From: Rotaria sp. Silwood1
Lineage: Eukaryota > Rotifera > Eurotatoria > Philodinida > Philodinidae
Length of the DNA: 64,000 nt
Direction: 5' to 3'
Assembly: GCA_905250075.1 (NCBI GenBank)
Contig: CAJNOP010000171.1
Span: forward strand, 194,856-258,855
Shown piece after piece: positions 1-12,703 of the stretch. The number at the start of each line of letters is the position of its first letter. The stretch's first letter is position 1. The translations under genes were made by a program, and so were the position numbers. A model generated the notes under the pieces. It was not told where the DNA came from. It worked only from the letters and a program-made list of their open reading frames with translations, and made no database searches.

Positions 1-2480
1 ATCATTGTTTTGATTTTGATCATTTTGTGCCTGTGAATTGTGAAAGAAATTTCGATAGATAGAATAGCTATAGATCGGAGGACCGAGATATTAAGTGAAA
101 TAAAACACTAATCAAGCAGTAAAAGTAAAAACATTTTTTTTCTGCCTGATACACTCACAATGTTGGTTAAGTTTTCGTATAGACATGTCATCGTTATCTA
201 ATTATCAGCAAAACAGATGAATGACTGATTTCTTTTGTGCAGAGACAATGCTAACTAGGTTCTTTTCACGCTTCGTTTTAAAACAAGAAGAGCTGATCGA
301 TATTAGAGAATGTAATGCAAAGTGTTTCTCTTAGCTATAGACAAACTTCTTTGTGCTGAACCAGTTCGTTTTCGTCATCTATCATTAAAATGTGAAACAG
401 TTTTAGATGCGAAAATGATTTGTATGATTGATAAAAGGGACGTCTTACGTTTCTAACACAATCGAAAAACTCGATAGTATTCACATTAAATCTAAGAAAT
501 CGTGAACAATATTTTTGTAAAAAAAAACTAGTTTCAAAAGAAATTTTCACTGGTGAAGCAGGACTAATTAAATAAAGGCAAGATGAGCTTATTTATTTCC
601 AGAAATCTGTAGTTCAGTAGTCCAAAGTTTGAAAAGTTTATCATCAACTCATTTGAAAGAGTACACGAAAAAAGGTACTACGGATATTTTTGAAAACGTT
701 ATTATTATTCCTTCAGTTACATCATAAGCCTTAAAAAGTGATTTTCATCAATAGTATATTTGCAGCTAAAAGTTTTGTTTTTAGTTTTGAATGAATTATC
801 ATATATACAAATTAAAAGATTTCAGAAATTTGAAAATCCACAACAGAATACTTTTGCTAAGGAGGAAACAGTTGATTTGATAGTTTAATAATATGGAAAG
901 TTGTTTTATGAAGGTGATAAATCACTTTCCAAACTACAAAATCATTTCTGAAATCAACAAATTAGTTATTTTTTTTATTTTCTTTAGCAGGTTAGAAACA
1001 ACATTAAAATTTATCTAACTTCTTACCTGTTACGATCGTAAAAAAATGTTGTTTGCAATAGCTGTCGTAGAATAATTTGATTTTATAGTCTAGATTGCTG
1101 CTCGGTATCTATATATAAATTGACGAAGCTTCGAGAAGAAAAATGTCACATGTTTATTTCGTTGTATTAGGACAAATGGCAAAAAAAAAATTTTTGCCTA
1201 CTTTATGCCAACTGCTTTTTCATCCCACATCAACAGATTCACTGTTTGACGAAAAAAGCAGTGGAGTAAGCAGATCATTTCTGTTCTTGTTTTTATGTGC
1301 AGAATTGGAATACCATTGAGTGCTACGTATCACATTTTGGCACAATTTTGAGAGGGAAGGTGAGACAATTACCATAATACATAAAATGTATTTCACTTTT
1401 ATTGATGAAGATTATCAAGAGGCAAGTTAGATGTCATAATTGATTGATAATCCACTACGAATTCGATAGGTTGTTGTTCGATGTTTTTAAAATGCAACTT
1501 TTAAACCATTACTGTCTGTGATTTTGTTTGCGATTAATGAACCTTCACAGATAGCTGAATTCAAGAGAACAAGTGCGGATCGTTTGCTATTAATTCGTTT
1601 GACTATTGGACTTGTATCAGTCGCCTAGATGATTCTAGAGGGAAAATTTGGTTAAAATGGAAGTAGCAGAAATAAAGGAAATATGACATACTTTAAGACT
1701 TTCAAGTTGTTTAAATCTTTCTTTTTGATATGAATAGCCCTTTTCTTCGAAATGATCCCAACCAACTTTATCATAAATAGAATAACGAGCCAACTCATTA
1801 CCATCATCGAACTGTCATTGTTTATTAAGCGAGGGTCCGTGAGAGAATCAACAACATAAATAAACACTGGCATTTGAAAGTTGTTTTTTTTTTAAATGAG
1901 TTAGACCATTCGAAAGCTCGTAGAAAGTTATGTTTAAAACCAAATTTTTAGCTCTTTCTGAAAACTCCATCACAATATATGAAGGGATCTTTGAAATAAC
2001 CGTCGAGTCCTCCTTTATTAATTTCTGAAAATTTTGATGAGTTGCAGAGAATTCTGTGTAACATTTTAGGTATTGAAGACTGGTTTCTTAATATTAAATA
2101 AAGTAACTTGAGGGTGTGGGTGTCGGTGTGGATCTTCTCTTCACCCACATCCTCACATTGTTTGAACCTCGACTGAAATTGACAGAGGATTTTCGAGTAA
2201 CAATTGCTGCCCTGTCTTGTTGTTATGGGAGTTGTAAAACAACCAAATCATAGATTCGAAATTTCATCTTCGATCAGTTCAGATAAACCTTTATCAACGA
2301 GATTTTGCTTGGTAATCATATTTTTAACTACAACATCGATTTTTCGCTTCATAAGAACACTTTTTTCTATTTTTAAATTCTCAAAAGTTTTCTTTTTCGT
2401 TGTTTGAAAATTTTCTTTGAGTCTGAGAGTTCAACTAAGCGAATCTTTAACATTTAGGTGGAGTAGCTCAATAACTGATT
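1..2480. other. No convincing gene; one telomere-like hairpin
   Basis: The stretch is AT-rich with only short open frames and no recognisable protein family on either strand. A hydrophobic minus-strand frame at 1652-1873 has no supporting context. The only structured element is the GT-rich hairpin at 2110-2157, listed separately. Confidence 0.5.
2110..2157. repeat. Telomere-like hairpin (copy a)
   Basis: A G-rich arm with GGGTGTGGGTGTCGGTGTGG is followed by the loop ATCTTCTCTTC and a C-rich arm ACCCACATCCTCACA, which can pair with the first arm. The arm contains TGTGGG, the telomeric unit reported for bdelloid rotifers. It belongs to the dispersed family described in the findings. Confidence 0.6.
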
Positions 2481-2930
2481 ATGGTCAACAGTTTTAACAT
2501 TGAAAAGATCTATCAAGAAGGTTATAATAGCGAAAACGAAGCAGGTATTTCTTTAGTAATCTCGTTTTCAGCTAAGGAAAGCGAATTTTGGCAATTCAGT
2601 AGAAAATGATACTGATAAAGTGAATAAATTGAACAAATGGTTCAAAACAGTATCTGATAATCCAGTGATTACATGAATAACAATGAAGAGAAATTGACAG
2701 AATTACTCATAAAAGAACGATTTCCATCGGATTTGTTGATCGAAAACAAATCAAGACTCATAGAACAAGTATATTCGAAATTTGATGGTAATCAAGCTAC
2801 AGCTAAATATGTCAACGATTGTACAAATTCATGTCGTAACCAATGTATACCTACTGGTTACTTTGAGTTTGGTTTGTGCCAATATAATCCAGGTGTCACT
2901 GTACATGACTGTTCAGTGAGACAAATTTAG
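2481..2930 (+). pseudogene. MACPF-like C-terminus plus EGF-like remnant
   Basis: Three overlapping frame segments appear to continue one another. 2481-2609 (frame of ATG 2481) ends at TGA. 2581-2676 is shifted and carries a W-F-K-T-V-x-x-N-P-V motif, like the end of a MACPF (membrane attack complex/perforin) domain. 2673-2930 resumes in the first frame with an L-T-E-L-L / F-P-x-D stretch and a cysteine cluster resembling an EGF-like repeat (C-I-P-T-G-Y-F-E-F-G-L-C). Within that cluster an expected cysteine is tyrosine and a usual tryptophan is valine. MACPF proteins form membrane pores or act in defence. The frame breaks and the lost cysteine argue that this copy is dead. The family call comes from memory of the motif order and is moderate. 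No 5' part was found upstream. Confidence 0.45.
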
Positions 2931-3683
2931 TATAAGAATGTATTATAATTTCAGATATTCAAGAATTCGAAATAAATTGCAGATCTTTTTCACTATAAAA
3001 CTGATTTAAAACAAAATAAAAGCCATTTATTTTTGATAAACTTCATATTGATGCAATCGAAATACTCAACAATTCCATTTAACAAGAATATTGAATATGG
3101 AAACTTCTGATTGAGCATCAAGATGAAGATGTCATTGAGTCTGTAGAAGATAATTTCCATAATCAAAAACTGATAGAAACAAGAAGAAAATTAATCTAAT
3201 GCTCTCATATTTTCTTCAAATCTTCGATTGATACAAACGTATAAGAATGCAGTATTCTTTTATGAGTAAAATCAGTCAAAATAGGGCAAAGTCGAAGTTG
3301 AGTTGCGACAGTTACGATTAGTGACGAATCTTGACCTTCAACTGGTGAAAAATGATGTTTACTATTTATATTCACAGTTGTGAAAACCAGCAAAATCTGT
3401 CTATCTCTACATCACGACGATTTATCTGTTTTGTGTTCAAAAGAAAACAGAAAAATTGGAGTTTTCTCCTATACAATAGATAGCCAAAGCGGTCTTTTAC
3501 TACAGAAAGAACTCAAAATATTAAGACTAGTAGGATGAGACACGTGGCCATTTTTTTTTCTTCCTCTCGTTTTTCGTTTTTCTCTCGTAATTTAGTCAGA
3601 AAGAAAGAAAAAAAGGTATATTTTTATTCACATATTATCATACGCTCATAATATATAGTTATTTCATAACGATTGCCATTTTA

Positions 3684-5994
3684 ATGTCGCATTTTCCACT
3701 ATCATCACTTCTCACCTTACCAATCGAAATATTTCATCAAATTTTCGATTATCTTGATGCACAAACAATAATATTATCGCTTAGTCGTACATGTCGACAA
3801 TTGCAAGTAGCTGCTAACAGTTATATTCGATATGTTTTCAATTTTAAATTCATTTCAAAGTTGGATTTTCAACTTTTATGTCTTCGAATTGATCCTCGAA
3901 ATGTTATCTCGTTAACCCTCTTTCGTCATGATGAAATAGTTAATCAAGTTCAACTATTTTTATCAACTGTGAAAAACAAATATTTCCATCGACTTCATTC
4001 ACTCACTTTAGTGAATATAGAAGAATGTGATTTGAATCGTATTTTTCGACATGTGAATATTGATTCACTCATTTCATTATCAATCAAAATTGGAGAGATT
4101 TCTGAAGGGTACAAAGAGAATACAGCGAAACTTCTCTCATCCATTGTTCAACAAGTCAATCTTCGTCATTTCGAATTGGAAATTGATGAGAGTCGAATAA
4201 TAACAATGTCGTGGCCCGTCGAATGTACAATTCAACAATTGAGACTCAGCACTACTCTTACTGTTTATCCATCTTCCACCATCTTTAATTGCTCAACACA
4301 TTTTCGACAATTAACTTCGTTAGCAATAGAAAATCTACGAACAAATATGGATAATATTGAATTATTTTTCTCCCAGACGCCTTCATTGATCTACCTCAAG
4401 TTGATTGGTAAAGAAAATTTCATGAACGGCCATCGATGGGAACAAATCATTCAGACAAAATTACCTCTATTGAAAAAATTCGAATTCTTTTTTGTCCGAT
4501 ATCGAAATGCACTACCTACTGCTTTAGAAAATCAATCCATAATTGCATCATTTCAAACATCTTTTTGGATCGAATATAAAAAATGGTTAGTTAATTTTGA
4601 GTTAAGCACAGACTGGATATTTGTAATCAAGGTCTATTCACTACCCGTTTGCGTCTCTCATCTGAATTATGAATATGCATCAGGGCAAGTGTCTCAATTG
4701 GCCATGACTTCAATCATTAGTAATAATGCATCAATCATGGACAATATTACTACAGTTCAGATGAACTTGGCTAACATAACACCGATTATCATTCAACAAA
4801 ACGTAATATGAGTCATATAATTTTTTTAAACCAGATATACCCTTGAATATCACAAATATTTTCAAATAGTGTAGAAGATAGAATAGTTATCTTAGAAATT
4901 AACTCTACGGTTTTGTAAGAGTTGACTAATTTTTGACATTCATCACTACGTCTTCACCAATGCTTTAACTTTATTTCAAATGTTTCTTTATATTAAAAAA
5001 CCTTCGTTGAGGAAAAAAGCTTTGTTGACATGTACAACATGTTCTTCACTCTATGGTAACAAATATTGCCAACAATACAAACAAAAGTTTTAGAGAAAGT
5101 CAATTCTCTCCCTATATCGTATTCACTGTGATAGACATATCGATACAGTGATTCTAATTTTTCGACTCCGAGTTAATGCAAAATTCGATAAATTCATTCT
5201 TTCTTGTATATGAAAGATGGAGCATCATTTCTTTACATATGAAAAATAGCTTGATTGAGAACAACTTAAAAAATTGTTTTCGAAATAAATAGACGTTTTA
5301 GCAAATAGTTCTCGAAGTAGCATTAGCAATTAACTTGATTATTTTGTGAGTGTTAACAGAACATTAGGATATCATTTCTATATGTTGGAATTAAAATTCT
5401 AAAATGACTCTGTCTTTCTATTGCTAGATAGACACTATTCATCAACCCGTATTGCGTAAAGTGGAAAATCTCGCGCTCGAATTCAACAGCAAACGACCTT
5501 CGAATTGGATTTCTTTTCTTTCGACACTTATCGATCTATCAACAGTAGTTCAAATCAAATTAAGAAGCACATTGATTCGTAAAGCCGATTCAGATATGTT
5601 GTCTGATGTCACCAGTCTGTTGCAACAAACATCTAGTCTATCATTACTGGATATATGTTGCGATTTTTCCGTAGGAAAATCAAGATTAACTGTGGACAAA
5701 ATCTGTCCTTTGGTATCTTCCCATGTCAAACATTTTGCAGCTTCAATTCAAAGTATAGATGATGTTCATCTCATTCTGGAGCGATTTGAGCAGTTATTAA
5801 GTGTGAAATTCTTTTTTGATTATACGCCATTTTCGAGTGTTATCACCGAATGGCTTCAACAAAACAGAAACGGTTATTCATGTCGAGTAGACAGTCTTTG
5901 TGCTCACATCTGGCTTGGTCACAATACCATTCACTCAAAAGAAATTCATACTTCTAATAAACGGATCAAAGTGATGGACAATCGTTATAATTAA
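3684..5994 (+). CDS. F-box protein, two exons (3684-4802, 5428-5994)
   Basis: The ATG at 3684 opens a 373-codon exon. An F-box lies at about residues 8-50 (LPIEIFHQIFDYLDAQ, then S-L-S-R-T-C-R-Q-L). It is followed by irregular leucine-rich, isoleucine/phenylalanine-heavy sequence typical of the substrate-binding half of bdelloid F-box proteins. A GTAATA donor at 4803 and a TTGCTAG acceptor ending at 5427 remove a 625-bp intron in phase 0. The second exon reads to TAA at 5994, giving about 561 aa. F-box proteins bind Skp1 and present substrates to SCF ubiquitin ligases in cytosol or nucleus; the substrate here is unknown. The intron is long for this genome. If it is not spliced, the protein ends at a TGA just past 4808 with 375 aa. 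No frameshift or internal stop was seen in either exon. Confidence 0.75.
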
Positions 5995-7788
5995 TAATTT
6001 ATTTAAAATTTTTTATCATTTGAAATCGATTCTTCATTTCAAGAAAAATAAACAGATTAGAATTAACTCATAAGATCCAGCTATTTTGTTAACAAGTCAT
6101 TTCTTCAGACATCTTCGGTGAACTTCCGAATGTTAGAATAAAGGAAAATAAATATTTTAAAAGCTTCATTTTTGATGCCACAGTGTCTCCAAAGATGCAC
6201 GATAAATGTGCAGAAGAAGAACACAAGAATGATTTCTCATTTCGAATATCTCTGAACGAAAAAGAAACTTTATATTTCCATGTATAGAACAGCAATAAAA
6301 GAAAAAAAGCTTATTTTCTCTTGACCAAAGAAGATTAGGGTTTAGATATTTGTCGCGCATGAATTGGAAATATAAATGAATTTTAATGTAGGGCAAAACA
6401 ATCGGCCGAAAAAAAGGATTTATTCCATGACAATCTGATGAGAAGAGTGATACAATAAATTGTAGGCATGGCCTTTTCAATCTGAGGAACACATTTAAGT
6501 CTTCCAATAGACGTTGATATGCTCTCATAATTAGTATTTGTTGAAAAAAATATCTACTTGCTTTTGCATTTTATTATTATTTTTATATTCATTAGAGCGC
6601 GTTTTCATCCTTGAATGCTCTTCAGTATCAGTAGATCTCAATAATAAATAAAAGACGTTTTTATTATTGAAACACTTATTTCGTAATGGACTACTAATTT
6701 CTTATTCTCGAGAAAAATGTTAAAGTGAATTATTTTCCACCCAATTAGATATTTCCAATTTTAAATGAGAAAAGATACTGACAAAAATGCTTCTCTTCAG
6801 TGTTTTGTTAACAATGTAAATCATTTTGCTACATAAGGGAATCAGATAACAATGTCGTCGCCGAGAGAAAGACAGGAGTAAAGAAGAGAACGTTGTTTAG
6901 AGAAGGAAAAGATCGATTTGATTCATATATGTTTAACAATGGCAAAGAAAGGTACAACGTTCCATTTCGTTTCTTCGATATAAGAAAACGGCTTGATTAC
7001 CAAAAGAAGTACCGATCAGTCAACTCGATGGCAAGACTCTCGCTCTCTATTTCTCGTTAGTAATGGGTGTGAGTGTGGGTGTGGATGTCCATGTGAGATG
7101 GATACACGCCCACACCCGCACCCACACCCTTCTTGCACATTGACAATGCTCATCAGATCTTACATTGACAACTCATCATTTGTTTTGATCGCTTCAAAAT
7201 CATCTATAGAACCAATTCGATTCCGACTTCACTCTCTGTTTTTTGAAACATACCAGCTAGTTTCTACAATTCTAAGATCGAACAATTGCCAGAAGATGAA
7301 CGAACATTATGGAAAATCATGACGATCATGTTACATATCTTTGTCATAAAATAAATTTAGTGTTAAACAAAAGAAAACTTGCAGATCTTATCTTCCAACT
7401 CAATGCATTATACACATATTTATTTAGATAAGATAAATTTATTTCATGGATTGCTACATGTCACACATACTCATTTACCTTTCTTTTTAATTACTTGAAT
7501 ATTTTTCTTTTTTTATTCTCCAAATATTTGAAAAACACGTATTTCTGCATTTGGAAAATATTCTTATGAAGAATTTGAACGTTTTAGTTCACCGTATAAG
7601 TATAATTTATCTATTTTGGCACAATTAATTCATGTAGCATCTCTGGTGAAATTGTGTGTCACTCGTTGTAAAGATTCATATCTGGCATAAAGAATAATAT
7701 TATTTGGCAAACACGCTTTAGTATCAAATAGAAATTCTTCTATATAATCATTATAAACATTGATAATACGAAGATCGCTAAGAAAAAA
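5995..7788. other. Intergenic, one telomere-like hairpin
   Basis: Only short, low-complexity open frames occur. The frame at 6993-7322 is produced by the GT-rich hairpin at 7065-7129 and does not look coding. Nothing else is recognised. Confidence 0.45.
7065..7129. repeat. Telomere-like hairpin (copy b)
   Basis: The left arm GGGTGTGAGTGTGGGTGTGG (7065-7084) pairs with the right arm CGCCCACACCCGCACCCACACCC (7107-7129) across a spacer of about 22 bp. This is one of the clearest copies, with two near-perfect arms. Confidence 0.7.
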
Positions 7789-9266
7789 CTATTCAATAAC
7801 AGATAAATTCTGATTATCATTGCTTGATTCATAAGATTGTTTACGATTTTGTGATTTATGATTAATCATAGATAACTGTTCCATATATGGAAATGATTGA
7901 ACAATTCGAAAAAAAAATTCATGTTCAAAAGGATATTCATCGTATAATGACACCATACGAACATGTTTAAATAGTCCACCTGAAAAATTATTTGTAATAT
8001 CATCATAATATGGCATAAAAGATGGATATGAATAAATATGACATCGAGTTTGTTTTGCCTCTGAAAAATAATCAACATAAGAAATAATTTCATTATTTGT
8101 AAAGTCAATGAATGTGCGTTGAACATCTTCTGTCGATGGCAAATTCATTTCATTATGAATATATATTAATGAACTAATGTAAAATGTGAATTGATTTAAG
8201 CGTAATATACGATTAATAATGTGTCTCTTCAAATGGTTTCCATCAATAAATGTCTCATGGAAACAGACTATAAAACATAAACCAAGTACCTCTAGATTTG
8301 ACATTCGATATAGTTAGTAATGGTAGGATTCTTTCCTTGTAATTCAAAGTTCCGTAATTACAGAACAGATAAAAACACCTTAGATTTGGCAAATCGCCCG
8401 AAAAAAAACAACATTTGTTATTTGGCAATATAGAGTTATTTCTTGCAAAACTAATCTGATTTTTAATTTTTCGTGGACAATGAGTATAGAGAGTATGAAG
8501 TTCATTAAAACGACCGTTGAGAAGATAAAAACAATCATTGAAACATTGTACTCTGATATTTAATATCAAAACAGTTGAAGAATGAATAGTGTAAAGTAAG
8601 GAATCATTAAAATTTAATCGAACAGGACTTCTATATGATGATTCATATGATGTTAAAACCATCAAACGGGTGAAAACATTGAAGATGTAATTACATATGT
8701 TTCCCACTGACAATAGCATCTCATCATAATCATCATTTTTATCTATTGTAATTAAAAGTATTGTAATCTGATTTTTGAAAATACGAGATGAAAGAGTTTC
8801 ATTTAAATGCATATAAACAGTATTAGTTAGAAAAAATGCCTATGAACATAATATCAATATATTTTCAAATGTGATCTAGTTACCTATATGAATAAGTTTG
8901 ATAAATCTTACTTTTCTTTAGAATAAAAATGATTGAATCGAATTGTCTTACCAGTAAAAAGACATCGAGCTGATTCTTCATTAATATAAGTTAGGATAAT
9001 GAGCAGTACGTAAAACATTTTTCATCAATGATAATTCAAGATCAAGTTATTTGATTTTATGACGAATTTCAGGTAAAATTTGTAAACAAAATCGATTAAA
9101 GAGCATATCATAAGAAATTAGATCAATAAAATCAAACGACTTGATAAAAATTGAATCTTGAATAATCTGATTTAGTCATTGATTGACATCTTGTAAAGAA
9201 TAAAGTATATATTAACATTATTGAGTTTTTTGAAAATAATCATAAGAATTTCATCAGGTAATTCAT
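7789..9266 (-). pseudogene. F-box protein pseudogene
   Basis: Read on the minus strand, an F-box start is visible at 9266 (N-E-L-P-D-E-I-L-M-I-I-F-K-K-L). It is followed by R/L-rich sequence of the same bdelloid F-box family. The middle (8255-8839) and C-terminal part (7789-8304) carry family-like motifs (I-L-P-L-L, M-S-N-L-E, then E-H-E-F-F-F-R-I-V-Q-S-F-P). Lesions seen directly are a TGA at 9176-9178, a TAA at 9047-9049, a frame shift near 8975, and a one-base shift near 8290-8305 where the two long C-terminal frames overlap. A likely intron lies at about 8840-8952 (donor GTAAG, acceptor TTCATAG). An intact copy would be an SCF substrate adaptor. It faces away from the intact F-box gene at 3684 and is a divergent relative, not a recent duplicate. 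Confidence 0.7.
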
Positions 9267-11096
9267 TTATCGACTGTTTTCAAATTATGAAAAGTCAATC
9301 TTTATATGCATATACTGAACTTCTTTATTTGATCGATGTTGTCAATACAAAAAAAGAAAGTTCTCTGATCATGTAGGAAAATCAATTTCAAGGTTTAAGA
9401 ATAGACTCTAAAATATGAAAATTGATTTGAAATTTCGTATTCAGCTGCAAGAGTATTTTTTTTTCTTTATATATTCGTATTTCGACACTTTGTTAACGAT
9501 AAGTATATCGTTTTTTTTTGAAAAACTATTGAAAAAGATTCTAGAGTATCATAACTGATCTAGAAATGGTATCATATAGCTTTCAAAAGTGTTATTTTGT
9601 TAGATCACATTAGTTATAATGCTAGTTTTTTTTCTTCGTAAGATTTTCATTCAACCAAAACTCTCAAGAGTAAATTTTTCAGAACATGTAAAAATCCATG
9701 CATTGTTAGTGTGCTAAGTCAGATTCGAATCGAATAATTTTGCCAATATACGTATCATATTATACCGAAGATAAAACAACAAGAAGAACATGAGTGGTGA
9801 AGTTTTGAAAGTTTGTTGAATTTTCTTGAAGTCTTCAAGTATGAAAATAAACCAGTTTTTTCTTAATCATTCCATATGTTTATGATAAAATGAAGATATA
9901 TGATGAATATACATATGTTGATGTCTTATTTTCTTGAATTTTCTAAATACTTTCTTGTTCTTTTGTTATATACATATATAGATATATAGATATATGTGCA
10001 AACTTGAAGAGTTTCATACTGACTAATGTTCTTAGTGACTTTTAAGATCTTTTTGTTTGTTTATTATTATTATTATTATATGTTAGAGGAATTAAGCAAA
10101 CATAGAATTGACAAATCTTCGTCTCATTTATTATTATTATTGCTAGATTCGATTAAATATGTTCATATCAGTTTGTTGATTAAATATAAATAATGAAATT
10201 ATATTCTTATGCTAGATCAATCATTCGAGAAACGAAGTTCTTTTAGTGAAAAGATTAGTTATTTCAAATCGTGATTGGAATTCTTGAATATCTGTTCAAA
10301 TATGAGCACTAATACTTGGCAAAATTGAAAAAGAAATATTTTCTAGATTTTTCATTATATTATAAATTGTTGAAGTAAAGAAAAATTGAATCAGATTAAA
10401 AAGAACAAGTCATATTTTGCAAATATCATAATTAATGTGAATCTCTTTCTTAAGTATAATATTCACTATCAAGTTGTATGATTATATCATTAGCAAGGAA
10501 ATATTTTAAAATGTTACTGATTGATCAAACTTAGATTTTGTCCATAAATAACATTTGATGAGACTGGAAGAAGTCTAGAAAGATTTGTTCTCGAATCATG
10601 ACCATTTTACTGATAGTGGTGTGAGCAGAAAAAAAGAGTTATAGAGGAAGAGTTCAACCATTTGTCAAGAGGCTCAACGTCTTCTGAAGGAAGAGAAGGA
10701 AAGAACCAAGTCTTTGATTTCTAGGCTCTATTTACTTGTACAACTATTTACTGGATTCTCTATTTCTAGCAAAGCATATATAGAATAATTGAATTCTAGA
10801 TGAATTACTATATGAACATTTGTCTATATATATATAGATCGATCTTGTAGTCATTAGATAGTTCTTTAAATTTCAGTCCAAAAGAATATTTTGTTCTTGA
10901 CATATGAAATATTGAAATGTACTTCATTTTCTCAACTTTTGTTGTCATACATGATTCATTTTGGATATGTTACATTTCAAAAACGAATACATTTTTCTGA
11001 CTAAAGCGTTTCGAACTATCTCATGGTTATAAGATCAATCTACAAACAAAAGTTCAAATGAAGATTGTGTAATTGGATTATTTCATAAATATCTTG
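9267..11096. other. Intergenic, AT-rich
   Basis: No gene was recognised on either strand. A TTA microsatellite lies near 10061-10079 and ATATAG runs near 9975-9995. The stretch ends at the target-site duplication of the hAT element. Confidence 0.5.
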
Positions 11097-11111
11097 CTAG
11101 AAACCAGAGAA

Positions 11112-11285
11112 CGTCACAGGACGGTTTTTTTCGTCCTGCCCTGCATTTTTGCAGGACATTATCAAACCATGTCCTGCTTTTCAGGACGGATTGCAGGACA
11201 TAAAAACCTTCGTCCTGGCAGGACACACTTGCAGGACAAAAATTCGTCCTGCGTCCTGCCTGCAGGACGAATTTTTGTCCTGCAA
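11112..11285. repeat. Left subterminal CCTGC/GCAGGAC array of hAT element
   Basis: More than ten copies of CCTGC or GCAGG in both orientations occur within about 170 bp. An inverted pair around CCTGCAGG near 11255-11275 makes a strong local hairpin. A matching array sits at the right end (about 12055-12215). Confidence 0.85.
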
Positions 11286-11723
11286 GCTTCAAAAAGGTAA
11301 AATATTATCTAAATATGAGATATGATGTCAAGCATTCTACAAGTACTCTTTATAGAAGTCATTTATAATGATCCTGTTAATTAATCTAATCACACGCTTT
11401 CTGGTAGACATGAAATGAAATGAAAAAAAAGTACTAGATATTCGTAAGAATAAAAGGAATCAGAAGATAATCACGATGACAAAGGATTTATAATCTTATT
11501 GATACTGAAGATGAGATACAACATCAAAGATGAAAGTATTGTTTACATGAAGAAACATAATATAATTTTATTAGAAAATCTCAAGACAAGTTTTTCAACA
11601 GAAATGAAATGAACAGAGAATAATACTGAGATCTATAAGATCAACAAATCAATAGCAGAAGGAACACTAAGATACAAAGTTCGCACTGCAATGAAAATTC
11701 ACAGATAAATATAAGCTTCTTTT

Positions 11724-11906
11724 TTACTTCTTGTTTTTGAATTTCTCGTACGAACGAATAAATAATATATGATCAGTTTGACTTGGTGATAAACGTGTTC
11801 GTCTTTGAGTAACTCTTAATCCAGCGGAACTAAATAACTTTTCCACTGATGCACTAATTGCTGGTATAGTATGTATTTTTCTTGCTACTATTAACAAAAG
11901 CAGGAA
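11724..11906 (-). pseudogene. hAT transposase C-terminal dimerisation fragment
   Basis: The minus strand reads about 60 residues ending at TAA (11724-11726). The segment has the hallmark order of the hAT C-terminal dimerisation region: I-P-A-I-S-A-S-V-E-K-L-F-S-S-A-G, then R-R-T-R-L-S-P, then I-L-F-I-R-S. The frame closes upstream at a TAA beside 11907, so the catalytic RNase-H-like part and the BED finger are absent. It lies wholly inside the hAT element and is a remnant of the mother transposase gene. An intron junction at the upstream edge cannot be excluded, but the element is too short to hold a full transposase. Confidence 0.85.
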
Positions 11907-12054
11907 TTACGTCTAAGAAGTGTTGATTATATTACATTTTTCATGTTATAACTGTTCATCGCTCTACAATTAATAACTAATCACTTTATAGAAATCGCTA
12001 TGAATCTCAAAATCTTTGTACAACTGATTTATTTCTGTTCTTTGCTTTCAATGC

Positions 12055-12215
12055 TATCCTGCAGGACTAATAAATCATCCTGCAGGTCCTTCATATAAAA
12101 AAGGTTCTCCTGCTCCTGCACTGCCCTGCGAATTGCAGGAATAAATTCCAAAAATGCAGGGCAGGACCTGCATCCTGCAGGCAGGGCGATGCAGGACCTG
12201 CAGGACGCAGGTTCT
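12055..12215. repeat. Right subterminal CCTGCAGG array of hAT element
   Basis: The array is a dense run of CCTGCAGG, GCAGGAC and CCCTGC words, mirror-related to the left array at 11112-11285. The palindromic cores allow binding in either orientation. Confidence 0.85.
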
Positions 12216-12703
12216 GTGACGTTCTCTGCTAGAAACCGATAATTTAATAAAATGATCATAATGTGAGAATATTATCGTATAGGGACGAATCCTTTCACAG
12301 TTCTTCTATTCTCATGAACTCGTACTTGTTGAACAAAATCCGACAATACATTCCATGAAAAGATATAATCTTTTTCTTGAACAAGTTTTTCATGCATATC
12401 AGATGTTATTATACTTGAAAGTGTTCCAGTAGATGAAACTTTGTTTTTTTTTCTCTTTCTAGTAGCAAAAACCTTTGATAGAAGTAATTTATTTGGTAAT
12501 GTATACTATTTTTTAATTGTATCTTTTTATCAAATGACTCAAGATTAATATTCAGTAATAGACATCAGATCGATATCGAGAGCAGTGTACTTTTATAAAA
12601 GAATTTCGAATCGCATAATAATCCTTATATTGCTTTGTTGTATAGATAATTTAGACCGTAAAAAGTTTAGTGCCAATTGAAGTAATGCATTATTAAGTTA
12701 TTC

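Larger units (their letters stand above)
11097..12236. mobile_element. Short hAT transposon with 8-bp target duplication
   Basis: The element spans 11105-12228 (1,124 bp) and is bracketed by identical CTAGAAAC copies at 11097-11104 and 12229-12236. An 8-bp duplication is the hAT superfamily hallmark. Its ends are inverted: CAGAGAACGTCACAG on the left and CTGTGACGTTCTCTG on the right. About 170 bp inside each end is packed with GTCCTGC/GCAGGAC words and their palindrome CCTGCAGG, presumably transposase-binding subterminal repeats. Between them, on the minus strand, lies only the C-terminal hAT dimerisation region. The copy therefore cannot be autonomous. Confidence 0.92.

Noticed and set aside
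1652-1873. Hydrophobic 73-codon minus-strand frame
   Set aside because: One hydrophobic stretch only, no homologous motif and no neighbouring exon.
10061-10079. TTA microsatellite
   Set aside because: Ordinary simple repeat with no further structure.
11073-11300. Open frames on both strands through 11073-11300 and 12029-12259
   Set aside because: They come from the CCTGCAGG arrays of the hAT element.
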